Virus record (IMG/VR): IMGVR_UViG_3300035670_000751
Coordinates: 1 to 34,939 of that record
Origin: a virus
DNA: 34,939 nt
Reading direction: 5' to 3' (one strand)
The position numbers were made by a program, and so were the translations under genes. Position 1 is the first letter of the stretch. Every line of letters starts with the position of its first letter. The notes beneath the pieces are model-generated. The model ran no database searches. It was not told the DNA's origin and saw nothing but the letters and a program-made list of their open reading frames with translations. Below are positions 1 to 7,754 of this stretch, one piece after another.

Positions 1-127
1 CCATTCTGCTCAATCTGCCCTATTCCTATGCCACACAAGTTCTTTGGTCATAGCTTGGCAGACAGAGCTACAGACTTACAGTTGATTAAGTCTACAGTTA
101 CAAGACAGATCCTTGACAATATGTATA
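1..127. repeat. Terminal direct repeat, left copy (circular-contig overlap)
   Basis: These 127 bases are identical to the last 127 bases of the window (34813-34939). Both copies lie inside the portal coding sequence and in the same reading frame, so joining them gives one uninterrupted gene. A length of exactly 127 is a common assembler k-mer size, so the simplest reading is the overlap of a closed circular assembly, not a biological terminal repeat. Confidence 0.95.
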
Positions 128-1065
128 TGACCAACAGCCCTAGAATGGGTGTTGTTGAAGGTCAAGTAAACCTAGATGACTTATTGACAGTTACTGCCAA
201 TGGTATTGTCCGAATGAAGAATCCACAAGCGATTGTTCCTTTGACAGTTCCACCAACAGCAGCTCAGTCATTCCCATTGTTAGACTACCTAGACCAAGTT
301 CAGTCTAAGAGAACTGGTGTAAATGAAGTCCAGCAGGGCTTGAATCCAGACATCTTGCAGAACACTACAGCCACAGCAGTTGCTGCAATGCAATCGGCTG
401 CAGCAGGTAAGGTCGAGATGATTGCTAGAGTCTTTGCTGAAACAGGTGTAAAAGACCTATTCGAGAAGATCCTTCAGCTTCTATGCAAGTACCAAGACAA
501 GGCTAGAGTTATCCGCTTAAGAGGCAAGTATGTCTCTATCGACCCAAGAGAGTGGGTAAATGGCTTTGACATCTCAATCAATGTCGGTCTTGGAACTGGT
601 AACAGACAAGAGCAGATGGCTATGATTTCTATGGTATTGGCAAAGCAAGAAGAAATCCTAACTACTATCGGTGTGAATAACCCATTGGTAGACCTTGGAC
701 AGTATCGCAATACCTTGGGTAGATTCATTGAGTCTGCTGGCTTTAAGGATTCAAGCGAGTTCTTCAAAGAGATCAGTCCAGAGCAGTTGCAGATGATGGC
801 TCAACCACAGGAACAGCAAGAGAACCCACAGGTTCAAGCTATGATGGCTCAAGTTCAGGCACAGATTCAAGCAGAACAAGCCAAGGCACAGGCTGAGATC
901 CAGTTGGCTAGAGAGAAAGCAGCAGCTCAGATGCAGTTGGAGCGAGAGAAGTTTGAACAGCAGATGGCTCTGAAGCAACAAGAGTTTGAGTATGAAGCCC
1001 AGTTGAAGGCTATGCAAATTGGAGCTAAACTTAGCCCTACCGCTAACATACCGAATGTCTTGTAA
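1..1065 (+). CDS. Portal protein, C-terminal part (continues from the right end of the window)
   Basis: This is the 3' part of the portal gene. The frame is open from base 1, and the 5' part lies at 33844-34939; after removing the 127-base overlap the whole gene is about 677 codons, close to the P22 portal (725 residues). The portal forms the dodecameric ring at the capsid vertex through which DNA is packaged and ejected. The part here has the alpha/beta core, then from about base 770 a Gln/Ala/Glu/Lys-rich helical tail with many QAQ and EKAAAQ runs, consistent with a coiled-coil barrel or crown like that of P22-type portals. The first in-frame ATG at base 28 is internal, not the start. The stop overlaps the next gene as TAATG. 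Confidence 0.9.
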   Translation, partial: PFCSICPIPMPHKFFGHSLADRATDLQLIKSTVTRQILDNMYMTNSPRMGVVEGQVNLDDLLTVTANGIVRMKNPQAIVPLTVPPTAAQSFPLLDYLDQVQSKRTGVNEVQQGLNPDILQNTTATAVAAMQSAAAGKVEMIARVFAETGVKDLFEKILQLLCKYQDKARVIRLRGKYVSIDPREWVNGFDISINVGLGTGNRQEQMAMISMVLAKQEEILTTIGVNNPLVDLGQYRNTLGRFIESAGFKDSSEFFKEISPEQLQMMAQPQEQQENPQVQAMMAQVQAQIQAEQAKAQAEIQLAREKAAAQMQLEREKFEQQMALKQQEFEYEAQLKAMQIGAKLSPTANIPNVL

Positions 1066-1295
1066 TGAATAAATCAGAAAGAGCAAGAGTATTACTAAGT
1101 GATGAGTTTTTCATGGGACTTGTGGAAAACCAAAAACTGTTGTATAAAAACAACATATTCAATAGTTCTGAGGATGATGTTGAATTAAGAGAGAAATCTC
1201 TCATCAAATACAGGGCTATAGAGGAACTCTTATCTAGTATCCAAGCTATCGCAGATGATAAGCAGATACAAGAGAAGAAGTGGAAGATTTTGTAA
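1065..1295 (+). CDS. Small conserved protein between portal and scaffold
   Basis: A 76-residue protein, highly charged and predicted mostly helical, with no membrane segment or catalytic motif. Its ATG shares the A of the portal stop codon (TAATG), so translation is probably coupled to the portal. Small helical proteins with an N-terminal ARxLLSxEFF-like pattern commonly sit at this position between portal and scaffold in P22-like and freshwater podophages. Their function is not known to me; an assembly accessory or a TerS-like partner would fit the position, but that is a guess. Confidence 0.75.
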   Translation: MNKSERARVLLSDEFFMGLVENQKLLYKNNIFNSSEDDVELREKSLIKYRAIEELLSSIQAIADDKQIQEKKWKIL

Positions 1296-1313
1296 ACAAC
1301 CGAAAGGTAAACA

Positions 1314-2303
1314 ATGAGTGAAAACACCAATCCAAATGGAAGTGTTAGTGTAAACGAAGCAGCTAGTGCATTTTTGTCTTTGATGGACTCACCTACTGAG
1401 GAAGCGCAAGCTCAACCAGAGGTAGACCAACAAGAACAGGAATCTGAGGAAGTTGAGTATTCAGCCGAATCAGACGAAGGTTCAGAGGACTACACAGATG
1501 AAAATGCAGAAGAAACTGAATACCAAGAAGAAGAAACCCAAGAACCCCAGCGATTCAAAGTCAAAGTAGACAATGAGGAGATTGAGGTCACCTTAGAGGA
1601 GCTTCAGCAAGGTTACAGTCGCACAAAGGATTACACAAAGAAAACTCAGGCTTTGGCTGAGACTCGCAAGGCTGTAGAAGCCGAGAAAGCGAGAATCGAA
1701 GAAGCAAAGCAGTTGCGAGACACTTATGCTCAAAGGCTTGAAGTAATTGAAAAGATGCTCAATCAGACACCTGACAATGAGAATCTTTCTGAGTTACGAG
1801 AGTCAGATCCTATTGGCTATGCTATCAAGGTCGCAGAGAGAGCAGAGAAAGAAAAGCAATTGCAAGCAGTTCAAGCTGAGAAACAGCGCATTGCACAACA
1901 GCAACAGGCTGAACAGCAAGAACAGCTACAACAGCATTTGGCTCAAGAGGCTCAGAAACTTAGGGAGTGGATTCCTGAGTTTAGGGATGAGGCAAAGGCA
2001 GACTTGGCTCGCAAAGAGATTAGAAACTATGCAAAGTCAATCGGCTTCTCAGACCAAGAACTAGCTACTGTATATGATGCAAGAGCAGTTCAGACACTCT
2101 ACAAAGCCATGCAGTATGAGAAGTTGATGAAGGGCAAAGGGGTAGCCACTAAAAAGGTATCCGAAGCTCCTAAGACTCTAAAGGCTGGAGCAGCTCAACC
2201 ACAGGGTAGCTCTGAGCAAGAAGCAGTTAAAAAGCAGTTCCAGAAACTCCGCCAAACAGGCAAGAAACAGGATGCTGCGAAACTTTTTGAAAAATTTATT
2301 TAA
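1314..2303 (+). CDS. Capsid scaffolding (assembly) protein
   Basis: 329 residues lying between the portal block and the major capsid gene, the standard position of a scaffold. Residues about 25-75 are extremely acidic (runs of E, D and EE). A short beta-type segment (RFKVKVDNEEIEVTLEELQQ, near residues 80-100) follows, then a long Gln/Glu/Lys/Arg coiled coil to about residue 220, and finally a basic C-terminal tail rich in KK and KKQ. An elongated helical protein with a basic capsid-binding C-terminus is typical of P22/phi29-type scaffolds. It would direct coat assembly inside the procapsid and then leave. Upstream sequence GAAAGGTAAACA supplies a ribosome site. The call rests on position and composition. 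Confidence 0.82.
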   Translation: MSENTNPNGSVSVNEAASAFLSLMDSPTEEAQAQPEVDQQEQESEEVEYSAESDEGSEDYTDENAEETEYQEEETQEPQRFKVKVDNEEIEVTLEELQQGYSRTKDYTKKTQALAETRKAVEAEKARIEEAKQLRDTYAQRLEVIEKMLNQTPDNENLSELRESDPIGYAIKVAERAEKEKQLQAVQAEKQRIAQQQQAEQQEQLQQHLAQEAQKLREWIPEFRDEAKADLARKEIRNYAKSIGFSDQELATVYDARAVQTLYKAMQYEKLMKGKGVATKKVSEAPKTLKAGAAQPQGSSEQEAVKKQFQKLRQTGKKQDAAKLFEKFI

Positions 2304-2315
2304 AGGAAATTAATA

Positions 2316-3278
2316 ATGCCTACATATACAAAATATGACGCTATTGGTCAGCGTGAAGATCTATCAGATGTAATCTATAACATCTCTCCAACAGATACAC
2401 CAATCATGTCATCTATTGGTAAGACTAAAGCTACTGCTGTAAACCACGAGTGGCAAACTGACAGCTTGGCTGCTGCAACTACTGCAAATGCTTTAGTTGA
2501 AGGTGCTGATGCTACTTCTGCTACTTTGTCTCCAACAACTCGCTATGGCAACTTGACACAAATCGTTGGTAAGACTGTTCAAGTTTCTGGTACTTTGGAA
2601 TCAGTAGACAAGGCTGGTCGTAAGTCTGAGAAGGCTTATCAGTTGGCTAAGGCTTCTGCTGAAATCAAGCGAGACATTGAGACAATCATTACTGCTAACC
2701 AAGCTAAAGTTGCTGGTGATGGTTCATCTACAGCTCGCAAGATGTCATCATTGTTGTCTTTCATCAAGACAAACACTTCAGTAGGTGCTGGTACAACTAC
2801 TGCTGGTGCTGATCCTACAACTATCGGTGTATCTGCTCGTGTAGATGCTGACACAACTCGCACTTTCACAGAAACAATGTTGAAAGAGGTAGTTCGTGAA
2901 GTATTTACTTCTGGTGGCACTCCTTCAGTATTGTTCGTATCTCCAGCATTGAAGCAGACAGTATCAGGCTTCACAGGTTTGGCAGCACAGCGTTTCCAAG
3001 CTCCATCAGCTTCTGGAAACATCACCATCCTCGGTGGCGCTGACATTTATTTAAGCGATTTCGGTCAAGTTTCTATCGTTGCTGATAGATTCATGCGCAG
3101 TCGTGATGCTTTGGTACTAGACCCAGAATATGCAGCTCTTGCATACTTGCGCCCATTCCAGACTATCGAATTGGCAAAAGCTGGTGACAGCGACAAGACA
3201 CAAATCTTGGCTGAATTGACTCTTGAAGTTAAGAACGAAGCAGCTCATGGTGGTGTGTTTGACCTTAATGCAGCTTAA
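2316..3278 (+). CDS. Major capsid protein, SU10/DUF5309 type (HK97 fold)
   Basis: 320 residues. The N-terminus (TKYDAIGQREDLSDVIYNIS followed by PTDTPIMSSIGK) and the middle segments matching EWQTDSL, RKSEKAYQLAKASAEIKRDIE and VSPALKQTVSGFTG are characteristic of the phage SU10 major head protein family (DUF5309), a variant of the HK97 fold. It polymerises into the icosahedral shell on the scaffold encoded just upstream (12-base gap). Codon use is noticeably uniform and enriched for GCT, ACT and CGT compared with neighbours, consistent with very high expression. The ribosome site AAAGGAAATTAATA precedes the ATG. A hairpin and a possible promoter follow the gene. Confidence 0.92.
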   Translation: MPTYTKYDAIGQREDLSDVIYNISPTDTPIMSSIGKTKATAVNHEWQTDSLAAATTANALVEGADATSATLSPTTRYGNLTQIVGKTVQVSGTLESVDKAGRKSEKAYQLAKASAEIKRDIETIITANQAKVAGDGSSTARKMSSLLSFIKTNTSVGAGTTTAGADPTTIGVSARVDADTTRTFTETMLKEVVREVFTSGGTPSVLFVSPALKQTVSGFTGLAAQRFQAPSASGNITILGGADIYLSDFGQVSIVADRFMRSRDALVLDPEYAALAYLRPFQTIELAKAGDSDKTQILAELTLEVKNEAAHGGVFDLNAA

Positions 3279-3306
3279 TTGACTATTGCAAAATAGTTGG
3301 TAGAAT
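3279..3306 (+). promoter_or_regulatory. Candidate sigma70-type promoter downstream of the capsid gene
   Basis: TTGACT (3279-3284) is followed after 16 bases by TAGAAT (3301-3306). Each hexamer differs from the sigma70 consensus at one position. It lies in the only sizeable gap of the head operon and would start transcription inside the hairpin at 3303-3334. The match was made by eye; chance is not excluded. Confidence 0.35.
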
Positions 3307-3334
3307 TGGGGGTGGGGAAACTCACCCCTAATTT
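3303..3334 (+). terminator. Strong hairpin with GAAA tetraloop after the major capsid gene
   Basis: The core is GGGGTGGG (3309-3316), loop GAAA (3317-3320) and CTCACCCC (3321-3328), eight pairs with one G-U. The stem extends outward through further A-T and G-U pairs to about 3303/3334. There is no long T run after it, and the ribosome site AGGAG (3337-3341) begins directly downstream. It may be a partial terminator, or a structure that protects the 3' end of abundant capsid mRNA and lowers expression of the next gene. Confidence 0.6.
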
Positions 3335-3347
3335 CTAGGAGAGCAAA

Positions 3348-3671
3348 TTGTCTAAACTAGGCAAACTCAAGCAAAATCAGAATGTTTATGCAGATGGTGA
3401 TGGCGGACTAATCATTGAGACCAAGGTCGATTTAAGTCAAATCATTGAGCATAACAAACAGCAATTCAATGAGAGAAGTGGCAAGACTGGCTGGGGTGAA
3501 GAAATACTAGACCCTAGAAACAAGATTGCTCATATACCAGACATCATTGTTGATGAACTAAACAAAAAAGGCATTATGCGAGGCTATGCTATTTTGGATT
3601 GGACAGCAATGAAAAAATGGTTAAATGACCCTGTCAATGCAGTATTTCGTACAAGAGGTGGGGTTATCTAA
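3348..3671 (+). CDS. Conserved phage protein of unknown function (TTG start)
   Basis: 107 residues starting with TTG at 3348, chosen because AGGAG lies seven bases upstream and no ATG gives a comparable start. The protein is soluble and mixed alpha/beta, with a conserved-looking middle (GWGEEILDPRNKIAHIPDII) and an ending RTRGGVI. No known domain was recognised. Homologous-looking proteins are common in freshwater podophages directly upstream of the glycosyltransferase, so a virion or head-associated role is possible. The stop overlaps the next start as TAATG. Confidence 0.75.
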   Translation: MSKLGKLKQNQNVYADGDGGLIIETKVDLSQIIEHNKQQFNERSGKTGWGEEILDPRNKIAHIPDIIVDELNKKGIMRGYAILDWTAMKKWLNDPVNAVFRTRGGVI

Positions 3672-4300
3672 TGGATAAAGTAGGAATCTGTATCCCTGCA
3701 AGGGGACAAGTAGAAGTAGGTACTGCCTTTGATTTGGCAGCTTTGGTGAACTATACAAATAAGAACTCAAGAATAGAGGTCAATCTCTATACTTCTATGG
3801 GAACTTTGATATTTGACCAAAGAAACAATATGGTTCAATCGGCTCTAGAAGATGGATGCACTCATATTCTGTTTATTGATGCAGATATGAGATTCCCTAA
3901 AGACAGCCTGATTAGACTGTTAAACCACAACAAAGCAATTGTAGGTGTAAATGCGACTACTCGATCAGAGCCAGTCAAGCCTACAGCAAAGACACTAGAG
4001 GTATTTGATGACCATGTTGTATGGCATCCAGTATTCTCTAAGGGCAAGAATGGCATTGAAGTAGTAGATGGCATAGGCTGTGGAGTCATGCTGATTGATG
4101 CCTGTGTATTTAAAGATTTAGAGAAACCTTGGTTTTACTTTGAGCAATTGCCACAGGGTAAGATTCTAGGTGAGGACATCTACTTCTGTATTAAGGCTTC
4201 AGATGCTGGCTTTAAGACTTATGTAGACCATGATTTATCACAGGAAATTAAGCATATTGGCTCTTACCAGTATGGATGGCACAATATAGAAATGGATTAA
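3671..4300 (+). CDS. Family 2-like (GT-A) glycosyltransferase
   Basis: 209 residues with a GT-A layout: a short beta-strand start (KVGICIPARG), the segment THILFIDADM with the DxD metal/nucleotide-sugar motif at D70-A-D72, then GIGCGVMLIDACVF and the acceptor/catalytic region GEDIYFCIKASDAGF (E168, D169), followed by H187 and H195 as possible metal ligands. This pattern is typical of phage family 2-like transferases that add sugar from a UDP- or GDP-donor. Its place between capsid and adaptor genes suggests glycosylation of virion proteins rather than of phage DNA, but the acceptor cannot be read from sequence. GAGGTGG upstream is the ribosome site. Confidence 0.82.
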   Translation: MDKVGICIPARGQVEVGTAFDLAALVNYTNKNSRIEVNLYTSMGTLIFDQRNNMVQSALEDGCTHILFIDADMRFPKDSLIRLLNHNKAIVGVNATTRSEPVKPTAKTLEVFDDHVVWHPVFSKGKNGIEVVDGIGCGVMLIDACVFKDLEKPWFYFEQLPQGKILGEDIYFCIKASDAGFKTYVDHDLSQEIKHIGSYQYGWHNIEMD

Positions 4301-4302
4301 AT

Positions 4303-4923
4303 ATGGCATTTACCAACTACTCAGCACTAAAGACTACGATTGCTAGTTATCTAGGTAGAACAGACCTGACAACTATGATCCCAGACTTTATTACTTTGGC
4401 TGAAGCTCGCTTGCAAAGAGAATTGAGAACTCGTCAAATGCTGAAGTCGGCTACTGCTACTATGACTGGTGGAGATCCTACTGTTGGACTTCCTGCAGAC
4501 TTCCTAGAGATGCGAGATCTATATATCCAAGGTAACCCAAGGATGCCTGTATCTTATCTGTCACCTAGTGCCTTCACAAGAGATGCTAGGGCAGATGAGT
4601 CTGGCTTACCTGTTTACTACACAATCCTAGCCTCTGAGTTCCTATTTGCACCTAAACCAGATGGCAACAAGACACTAGAAATGCTTTACTACTATAAGCC
4701 TGAAGCATTGTCAGACAGCAACCCAAGCAATGTCTTTTTAGCTAACTACCCTGATTTATTGTTGTATGGTTCATTGGCACAAGCCGAGCCATACCTAATG
4801 AATGATGCAAGGTTAGCTGTTTGGGCATCTTTGTATGCAGACACACTCAATCTAATTGAGACTGCTGACGAAAACTCAGAATATAGTGGTATCCCATTAC
4901 AAATGAAACTAACTTCCAGATAA
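4303..4923 (+). CDS. Head-tail adaptor protein, SU10 type
   Basis: 206 residues from ATG 4303. An in-frame start 27 bases upstream would overlap the glycosyltransferase and lengthens the N-terminus beyond the family pattern, which begins MAFTNYSALKT. The features ITLAEARLQRELRTRQM, LPADFLEMRDLYI, SYLSPSAF and a final ASLYADTLNLIETADENSEYSG match the adaptor family of SU10-like and other podophages (functional counterpart of P22 gp4). The protein forms the ring joining the portal to the tail nozzle. The helical N-terminus binds portal, and the beta-rich middle contacts the nozzle. Confidence 0.82.
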   Translation: MAFTNYSALKTTIASYLGRTDLTTMIPDFITLAEARLQRELRTRQMLKSATATMTGGDPTVGLPADFLEMRDLYIQGNPRMPVSYLSPSAFTRDARADESGLPVYYTILASEFLFAPKPDGNKTLEMLYYYKPEALSDSNPSNVFLANYPDLLLYGSLAQAEPYLMNDARLAVWASLYADTLNLIETADENSEYSGIPLQMKLTSR

Positions 4924-4932
4924 GGATTAATC

Positions 4933-5319
4933 ATGGCTGCAATGTCAAACTATTTAGAAAATGCTCTAATCAATGCAACTCTCCGCAATACTTCTTACAC
5001 AAGCCCAACAACAGTTTATGCTGGCTTGTTCACTAGCGATCCTACAGATGCTGGTTCAGGCACAGAAGTAAGTGGTGGATCTTATGCTCGCAAAGCAATC
5101 ACCTTTGGCGCACCTAGCAATGGTGCATCAGTTAATAGTGCTGCTGTAGAGTTCGACCAAGCCACAGGAAACTGGGGAACAATCACTCATTTTGGTATCT
5201 TTGATGCTTCTTCTAGTGGCAACTTGCTATATCATGGAGCATTGACAGCTTCTAAGACCATTGAAACTGGTGATGTATTCAAGTTCGCTACTTCTAGCGT
5301 ATCTGTAACTTTAGCTTAA
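4933..5319 (+). CDS. Small structural protein, Gp80-like
   Basis: 128 residues. The pattern MSNYLENALINATLRNTSYT, then VYAGLFTSDPTDAGSGTEVSGGSYAR and a beta-rich remainder (ITHFGIFDASSSGNLLYHGAL, FKFATSSVSVTLA) is a widespread phage structural family, often named Gp80-like. Its role is probably in the tail or as an appendage. The ATG at 4933 has AAGGA nine bases upstream; a second ATG nine bases later (4942) could be used instead. It follows the adaptor by nine bases. Confidence 0.72.
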   Translation: MAAMSNYLENALINATLRNTSYTSPTTVYAGLFTSDPTDAGSGTEVSGGSYARKAITFGAPSNGASVNSAAVEFDQATGNWGTITHFGIFDASSSGNLLYHGALTASKTIETGDVFKFATSSVSVTLA

Positions 5320-5327
5320 GGTGAGTT

Positions 5328-5720
5328 ATGTCTACAATCGTAACTAGAGCTGGAAAAGGCTCACCACTAACTCATACAGAAGTAGACAATAACTTTACCA
5401 ATTTAAATACTGATAAAGCAGAAGATAGTTCTGTAGTTAAGCTAACTGGTGACCAGACAATCGCTGGCACTAAGACATTTAGCTCTACCATTACAGGATC
5501 AATTACTGGCAATGCTGGAACAGCTACAAATGGTGTAGTTACTACTGGAAGTTATGCAAATCCTTCATGGATCACCAGCCTAGATGATGGCAAGGTTCTT
5601 CCTTCAATGTCAGGTAATTCTGGTAAGTATTTAACAACAGATGGAACAAATAGTGCATGGGCTGCTGTTGATGCTGACCCTGCAGGTACAGCAGTAGCTC
5701 TCGCAATCGCTCTAGGATAA
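5328..5720 (+). CDS. Tail fibre-type repeat protein
   Basis: 130 residues. The N-terminus holds the motif GSPLTHTEVDNNFTNLNTDK, found near the start of many tail fibres of aquatic phages. It is followed by TGDQTIAGTKTFSSTITGSI, a fibre repeat, and by GKYLTTDGTNSAW. The protein is short, Ser/Thr/Gly-rich and low in charge. It lacks a recognisable receptor-binding tip, so it may be a fibre anchor or one segment of a multi-part fibre. A GGTGAG ribosome site sits in the gap. Confidence 0.7.
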   Translation: MSTIVTRAGKGSPLTHTEVDNNFTNLNTDKAEDSSVVKLTGDQTIAGTKTFSSTITGSITGNAGTATNGVVTTGSYANPSWITSLDDGKVLPSMSGNSGKYLTTDGTNSAWAAVDADPAGTAVALAIALG

Positions 5721-5723
5721 ATT

Positions 5724-6050
5724 ATGCCAAATACTTTTAAAAACTACTTAACAGCTAATGTGGGAACTTCAGCCACTACAGTTATAACAGGTGCTAGTGG
5801 AGCACAGACTACTGTAATCGGTATGACTGTTGCTAACACAACTACTAGCACAGTAACTGCTTCTGTGACTCTGACTAGTGGTGCTACTACAGTATTCCTA
5901 GTTAAAAATGCTAGTGTTCCTGCTGGTGGTGCTTTAGTGCCTATCGGTGGAGACCAGAAAGTAGTAGTAGAAGCTAGTGATGTTATTCAGGTGCAGTCTA
6001 GTGCATCATCTTCTTTAGATGTTATCGTCTCAGTCTTGGAGATAAGCTAA
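5724..6050 (+). CDS. Small beta-sandwich virion protein (putative)
   Basis: 108 residues, almost entirely alternating hydrophobic/Thr/Ser strands (TTVIGMTVANTTTSTVTASV, TTVFLVKNASVPAGGALVPI) and low in charge. The pattern is like an immunoglobulin-type or appendage beta-sandwich. Similar short proteins beginning MPNTFKNY lie among the structural genes of many freshwater podophages. It starts three bases after the preceding stop and ends in a TAATG overlap with the next fibre gene. Its function is unknown; a head or tail decoration is the likely role. Confidence 0.65.
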   Translation: MPNTFKNYLTANVGTSATTVITGASGAQTTVIGMTVANTTTSTVTASVTLTSGATTVFLVKNASVPAGGALVPIGGDQKVVVEASDVIQVQSSASSSLDVIVSVLEIS

Positions 6051-6613
6051 TGGGCTATCTAGGAACTAAACCTGCTAATGCAGTATTAACTTCAGAGCAG
6101 ATTGGTGATGGAGTTATTACTACTGCTGACTTAGCTAATGGTGCTGTAACAGATGCTAAGATTGCAGCAATGGCAGCAAGTAAGCTAACTGGTCAAGTAC
6201 CTGCTGGTAACGCTGTAAGCGGTAGTGTTATTCAAGTAGTTCAAACAGCAACTTCAAGTGGGTTTACATCAAATGGCTCAGATGTTACTGTTCTAACTCA
6301 ATCCATTACACCATTATCAACTTCAAGTAGAATCTTAATTAGTGCAAACTGTACCTATATAGACAACAGAGCAGGCGGTCGAGATATGCACATTAAATTT
6401 AGAAGAAATGGTACAGTTTTAAGCATTGATTCATCAGCTAACTATACCTTCTATTTATACCAAGCTAATGGTCAAACACAAGTTCCTTTTGGTGGTGTGT
6501 ATTTAGATTCGCCAGCCACAACATCTTCAATAACATATAGCATTGTTTTATTTGGAAGCACTACAGTAACAATGTCAGGATGTCATTTAATTCTTATGGA
6601 GATTGCAGGATGA
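6050..6613 (+). CDS. Tail fibre protein with C-terminal beta domain
   Basis: 187 residues. The start MGYLGTKPANAVLTSEQIGD, followed by GVITTADLANGAVTDAKIAA, is a typical fibre N-terminus of aquatic phages in which ADLANGAVTDAKI repeats form a triple-stranded shaft. The C-terminal half is a beta-rich domain (SSRILISANCTYIDNRAGGR, GGVYLDSPATTSSITYSIVL) of the kind used as a fibre tip. Together with the small XkdW-type gene overlapping its 3' end it forms one fibre cassette. Confidence 0.78.
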   Translation: MGYLGTKPANAVLTSEQIGDGVITTADLANGAVTDAKIAAMAASKLTGQVPAGNAVSGSVIQVVQTATSSGFTSNGSDVTVLTQSITPLSTSSRILISANCTYIDNRAGGRDMHIKFRRNGTVLSIDSSANYTFYLYQANGQTQVPFGGVYLDSPATTSSITYSIVLFGSTTVTMSGCHLILMEIAG

Positions 6614-6870
6614 CATTACATGAAGCAATTATTTCATTAAATCCACAAGTAACAGGTATTTGTGGTAGTGTTGCCTACGATGCTAACGAACAAATAGTTG
6701 AATATGACTTAGCTGCAGCAGAAGCATTAGTAGTAGCCAAAGAATATCAAAGAAAAAGAGCTGTTGCTTATCCATCTATTCAAGACCAACTAGACACACT
6801 TTATCATGGTGGCTATGAAGCATGGAAAGCTACTATCACAGCAGTTAAAGAGGAGTTTCCAAAGCCATGA
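6610..6870 (+). CDS. XkdW-like small tail protein
   Basis: 86 residues from ATG 6610, which overlaps the previous stop as ATGA. An in-frame start 30 bases upstream lies deep in the fibre gene and is less likely. The C-terminal segment YPSIQDQLDTLYHGG followed by YEAWKATITAVKEEFPKP is the signature of the XkdW family, small proteins encoded next to tail fibres. The role is not established; a fibre-assembly or attachment factor would fit. The gene is translationally linked at both ends by ATGA overlaps. Confidence 0.78.
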   Translation: MTLHEAIISLNPQVTGICGSVAYDANEQIVEYDLAAAEALVVAKEYQRKRAVAYPSIQDQLDTLYHGGYEAWKATITAVKEEFPKP

Positions 6871-7739
6871 GCTATATCGGTAACGAACCCATAGTATCAG
6901 CAACTAGGACAGTAACTGAAGTTACAGCTACTGCTGGTCAAACTGTATTTACTGCTAATGGTGGATACACAGTAGGATTCTTAGATGTATTCATTAACGG
7001 ATCTAAACTAACTTCTGCAGACTTCACAGCTACTGATGGCTCTACAGTTACTTTAACTGAGGCTGCTCAAGCAAGCGATATAGTTAGACTAGAAGCACTA
7101 GGAACTTTCTTGACTTCTTCTGCCATGTCTAATGTGAACCCAAGCTACACAGGCACTCTTACAGGCGGTACTGATGTTGTAAACATTGGTTCTGGACAGG
7201 TGTATAAGGATGCCTCAGGTAACTTTCACATAGGAACAACAACCACAGCAGGTAAGCTTACCGTTTCTGGAAAGATAAGAACTCTTGGTGGTGATATAGA
7301 ACTTGACTCTGGTCAGATAACAACCAACTCAGGCAGTGCCCCTTTACGCCTTGGTGTTGATGGAGTTGAGAGAGCAAGATTAAATAACAACGGAGATTTT
7401 CAATTTAACTCAGGTTACGGCTCATTTGCTACTGCTTACGGATGTCGTGCATGGGTGAACTTTAACGGTACTGGTACTGTAGCTATTCGTGGCTCAGGTA
7501 ATGTGTCTAGCATTACAGATAATGGTACTGGTGATTACACAGTAAACTTTTCTGCTTCTATGCCTGATGCTAACTACGCAACACCATGTACTTTATCAAA
7601 TGATTTAGGTAGCGTTACAAATGGTTCTCTTTTTTGGAAAGTAGCTACTCAATCATCATCTGCTGTAAGAGTTCTTGCTTTAACTCCAGCTGGTGCATTT
7701 TTTGACCCTAATTACTATGCTGTTTCAGTATTCCGCTAA
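6867..7739 (+). CDS. Tail fibre protein
   Basis: 290 residues. The N-terminus (MSYIGNEPIVSATRTVTEVT, then AGQTVFTANGGYTVGFLDVF and INGSKLTSADFTATDGSTVT) is a fibre attachment module shared by many cyanophage and freshwater-phage fibres. The shaft follows (GKLTVSGKIRTLGGDIELDS). The tip from about residue 190 reads CRAWVNFNGTGTVAIRGSGN then TDNGTGDYTVNFSASMPDAN, a very widespread receptor-binding or tip domain. The start overlaps the XkdW-like gene as ATGA. Confidence 0.82.
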   Translation: MSYIGNEPIVSATRTVTEVTATAGQTVFTANGGYTVGFLDVFINGSKLTSADFTATDGSTVTLTEAAQASDIVRLEALGTFLTSSAMSNVNPSYTGTLTGGTDVVNIGSGQVYKDASGNFHIGTTTTAGKLTVSGKIRTLGGDIELDSGQITTNSGSAPLRLGVDGVERARLNNNGDFQFNSGYGSFATAYGCRAWVNFNGTGTVAIRGSGNVSSITDNGTGDYTVNFSASMPDANYATPCTLSNDLGSVTNGSLFWKVATQSSSAVRVLALTPAGAFFDPNYYAVSVFR

Positions 7740-7754
7740 TCAAAAGGACTAATT

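Noticed and set aside
1-127. Genuine terminal direct repeat of a T7-like linear genome
   Set aside because: It lies inside the portal gene, keeps the frame and has the exact length of a common assembly k-mer, so a circular-assembly overlap is far more likely.
751-1330. Two leftward frames opposite portal, the following small gene and the scaffold
   Set aside because: Leu/Ser-rich antisense translations of Gln/Glu-rich coding sequence, a usual artefact.
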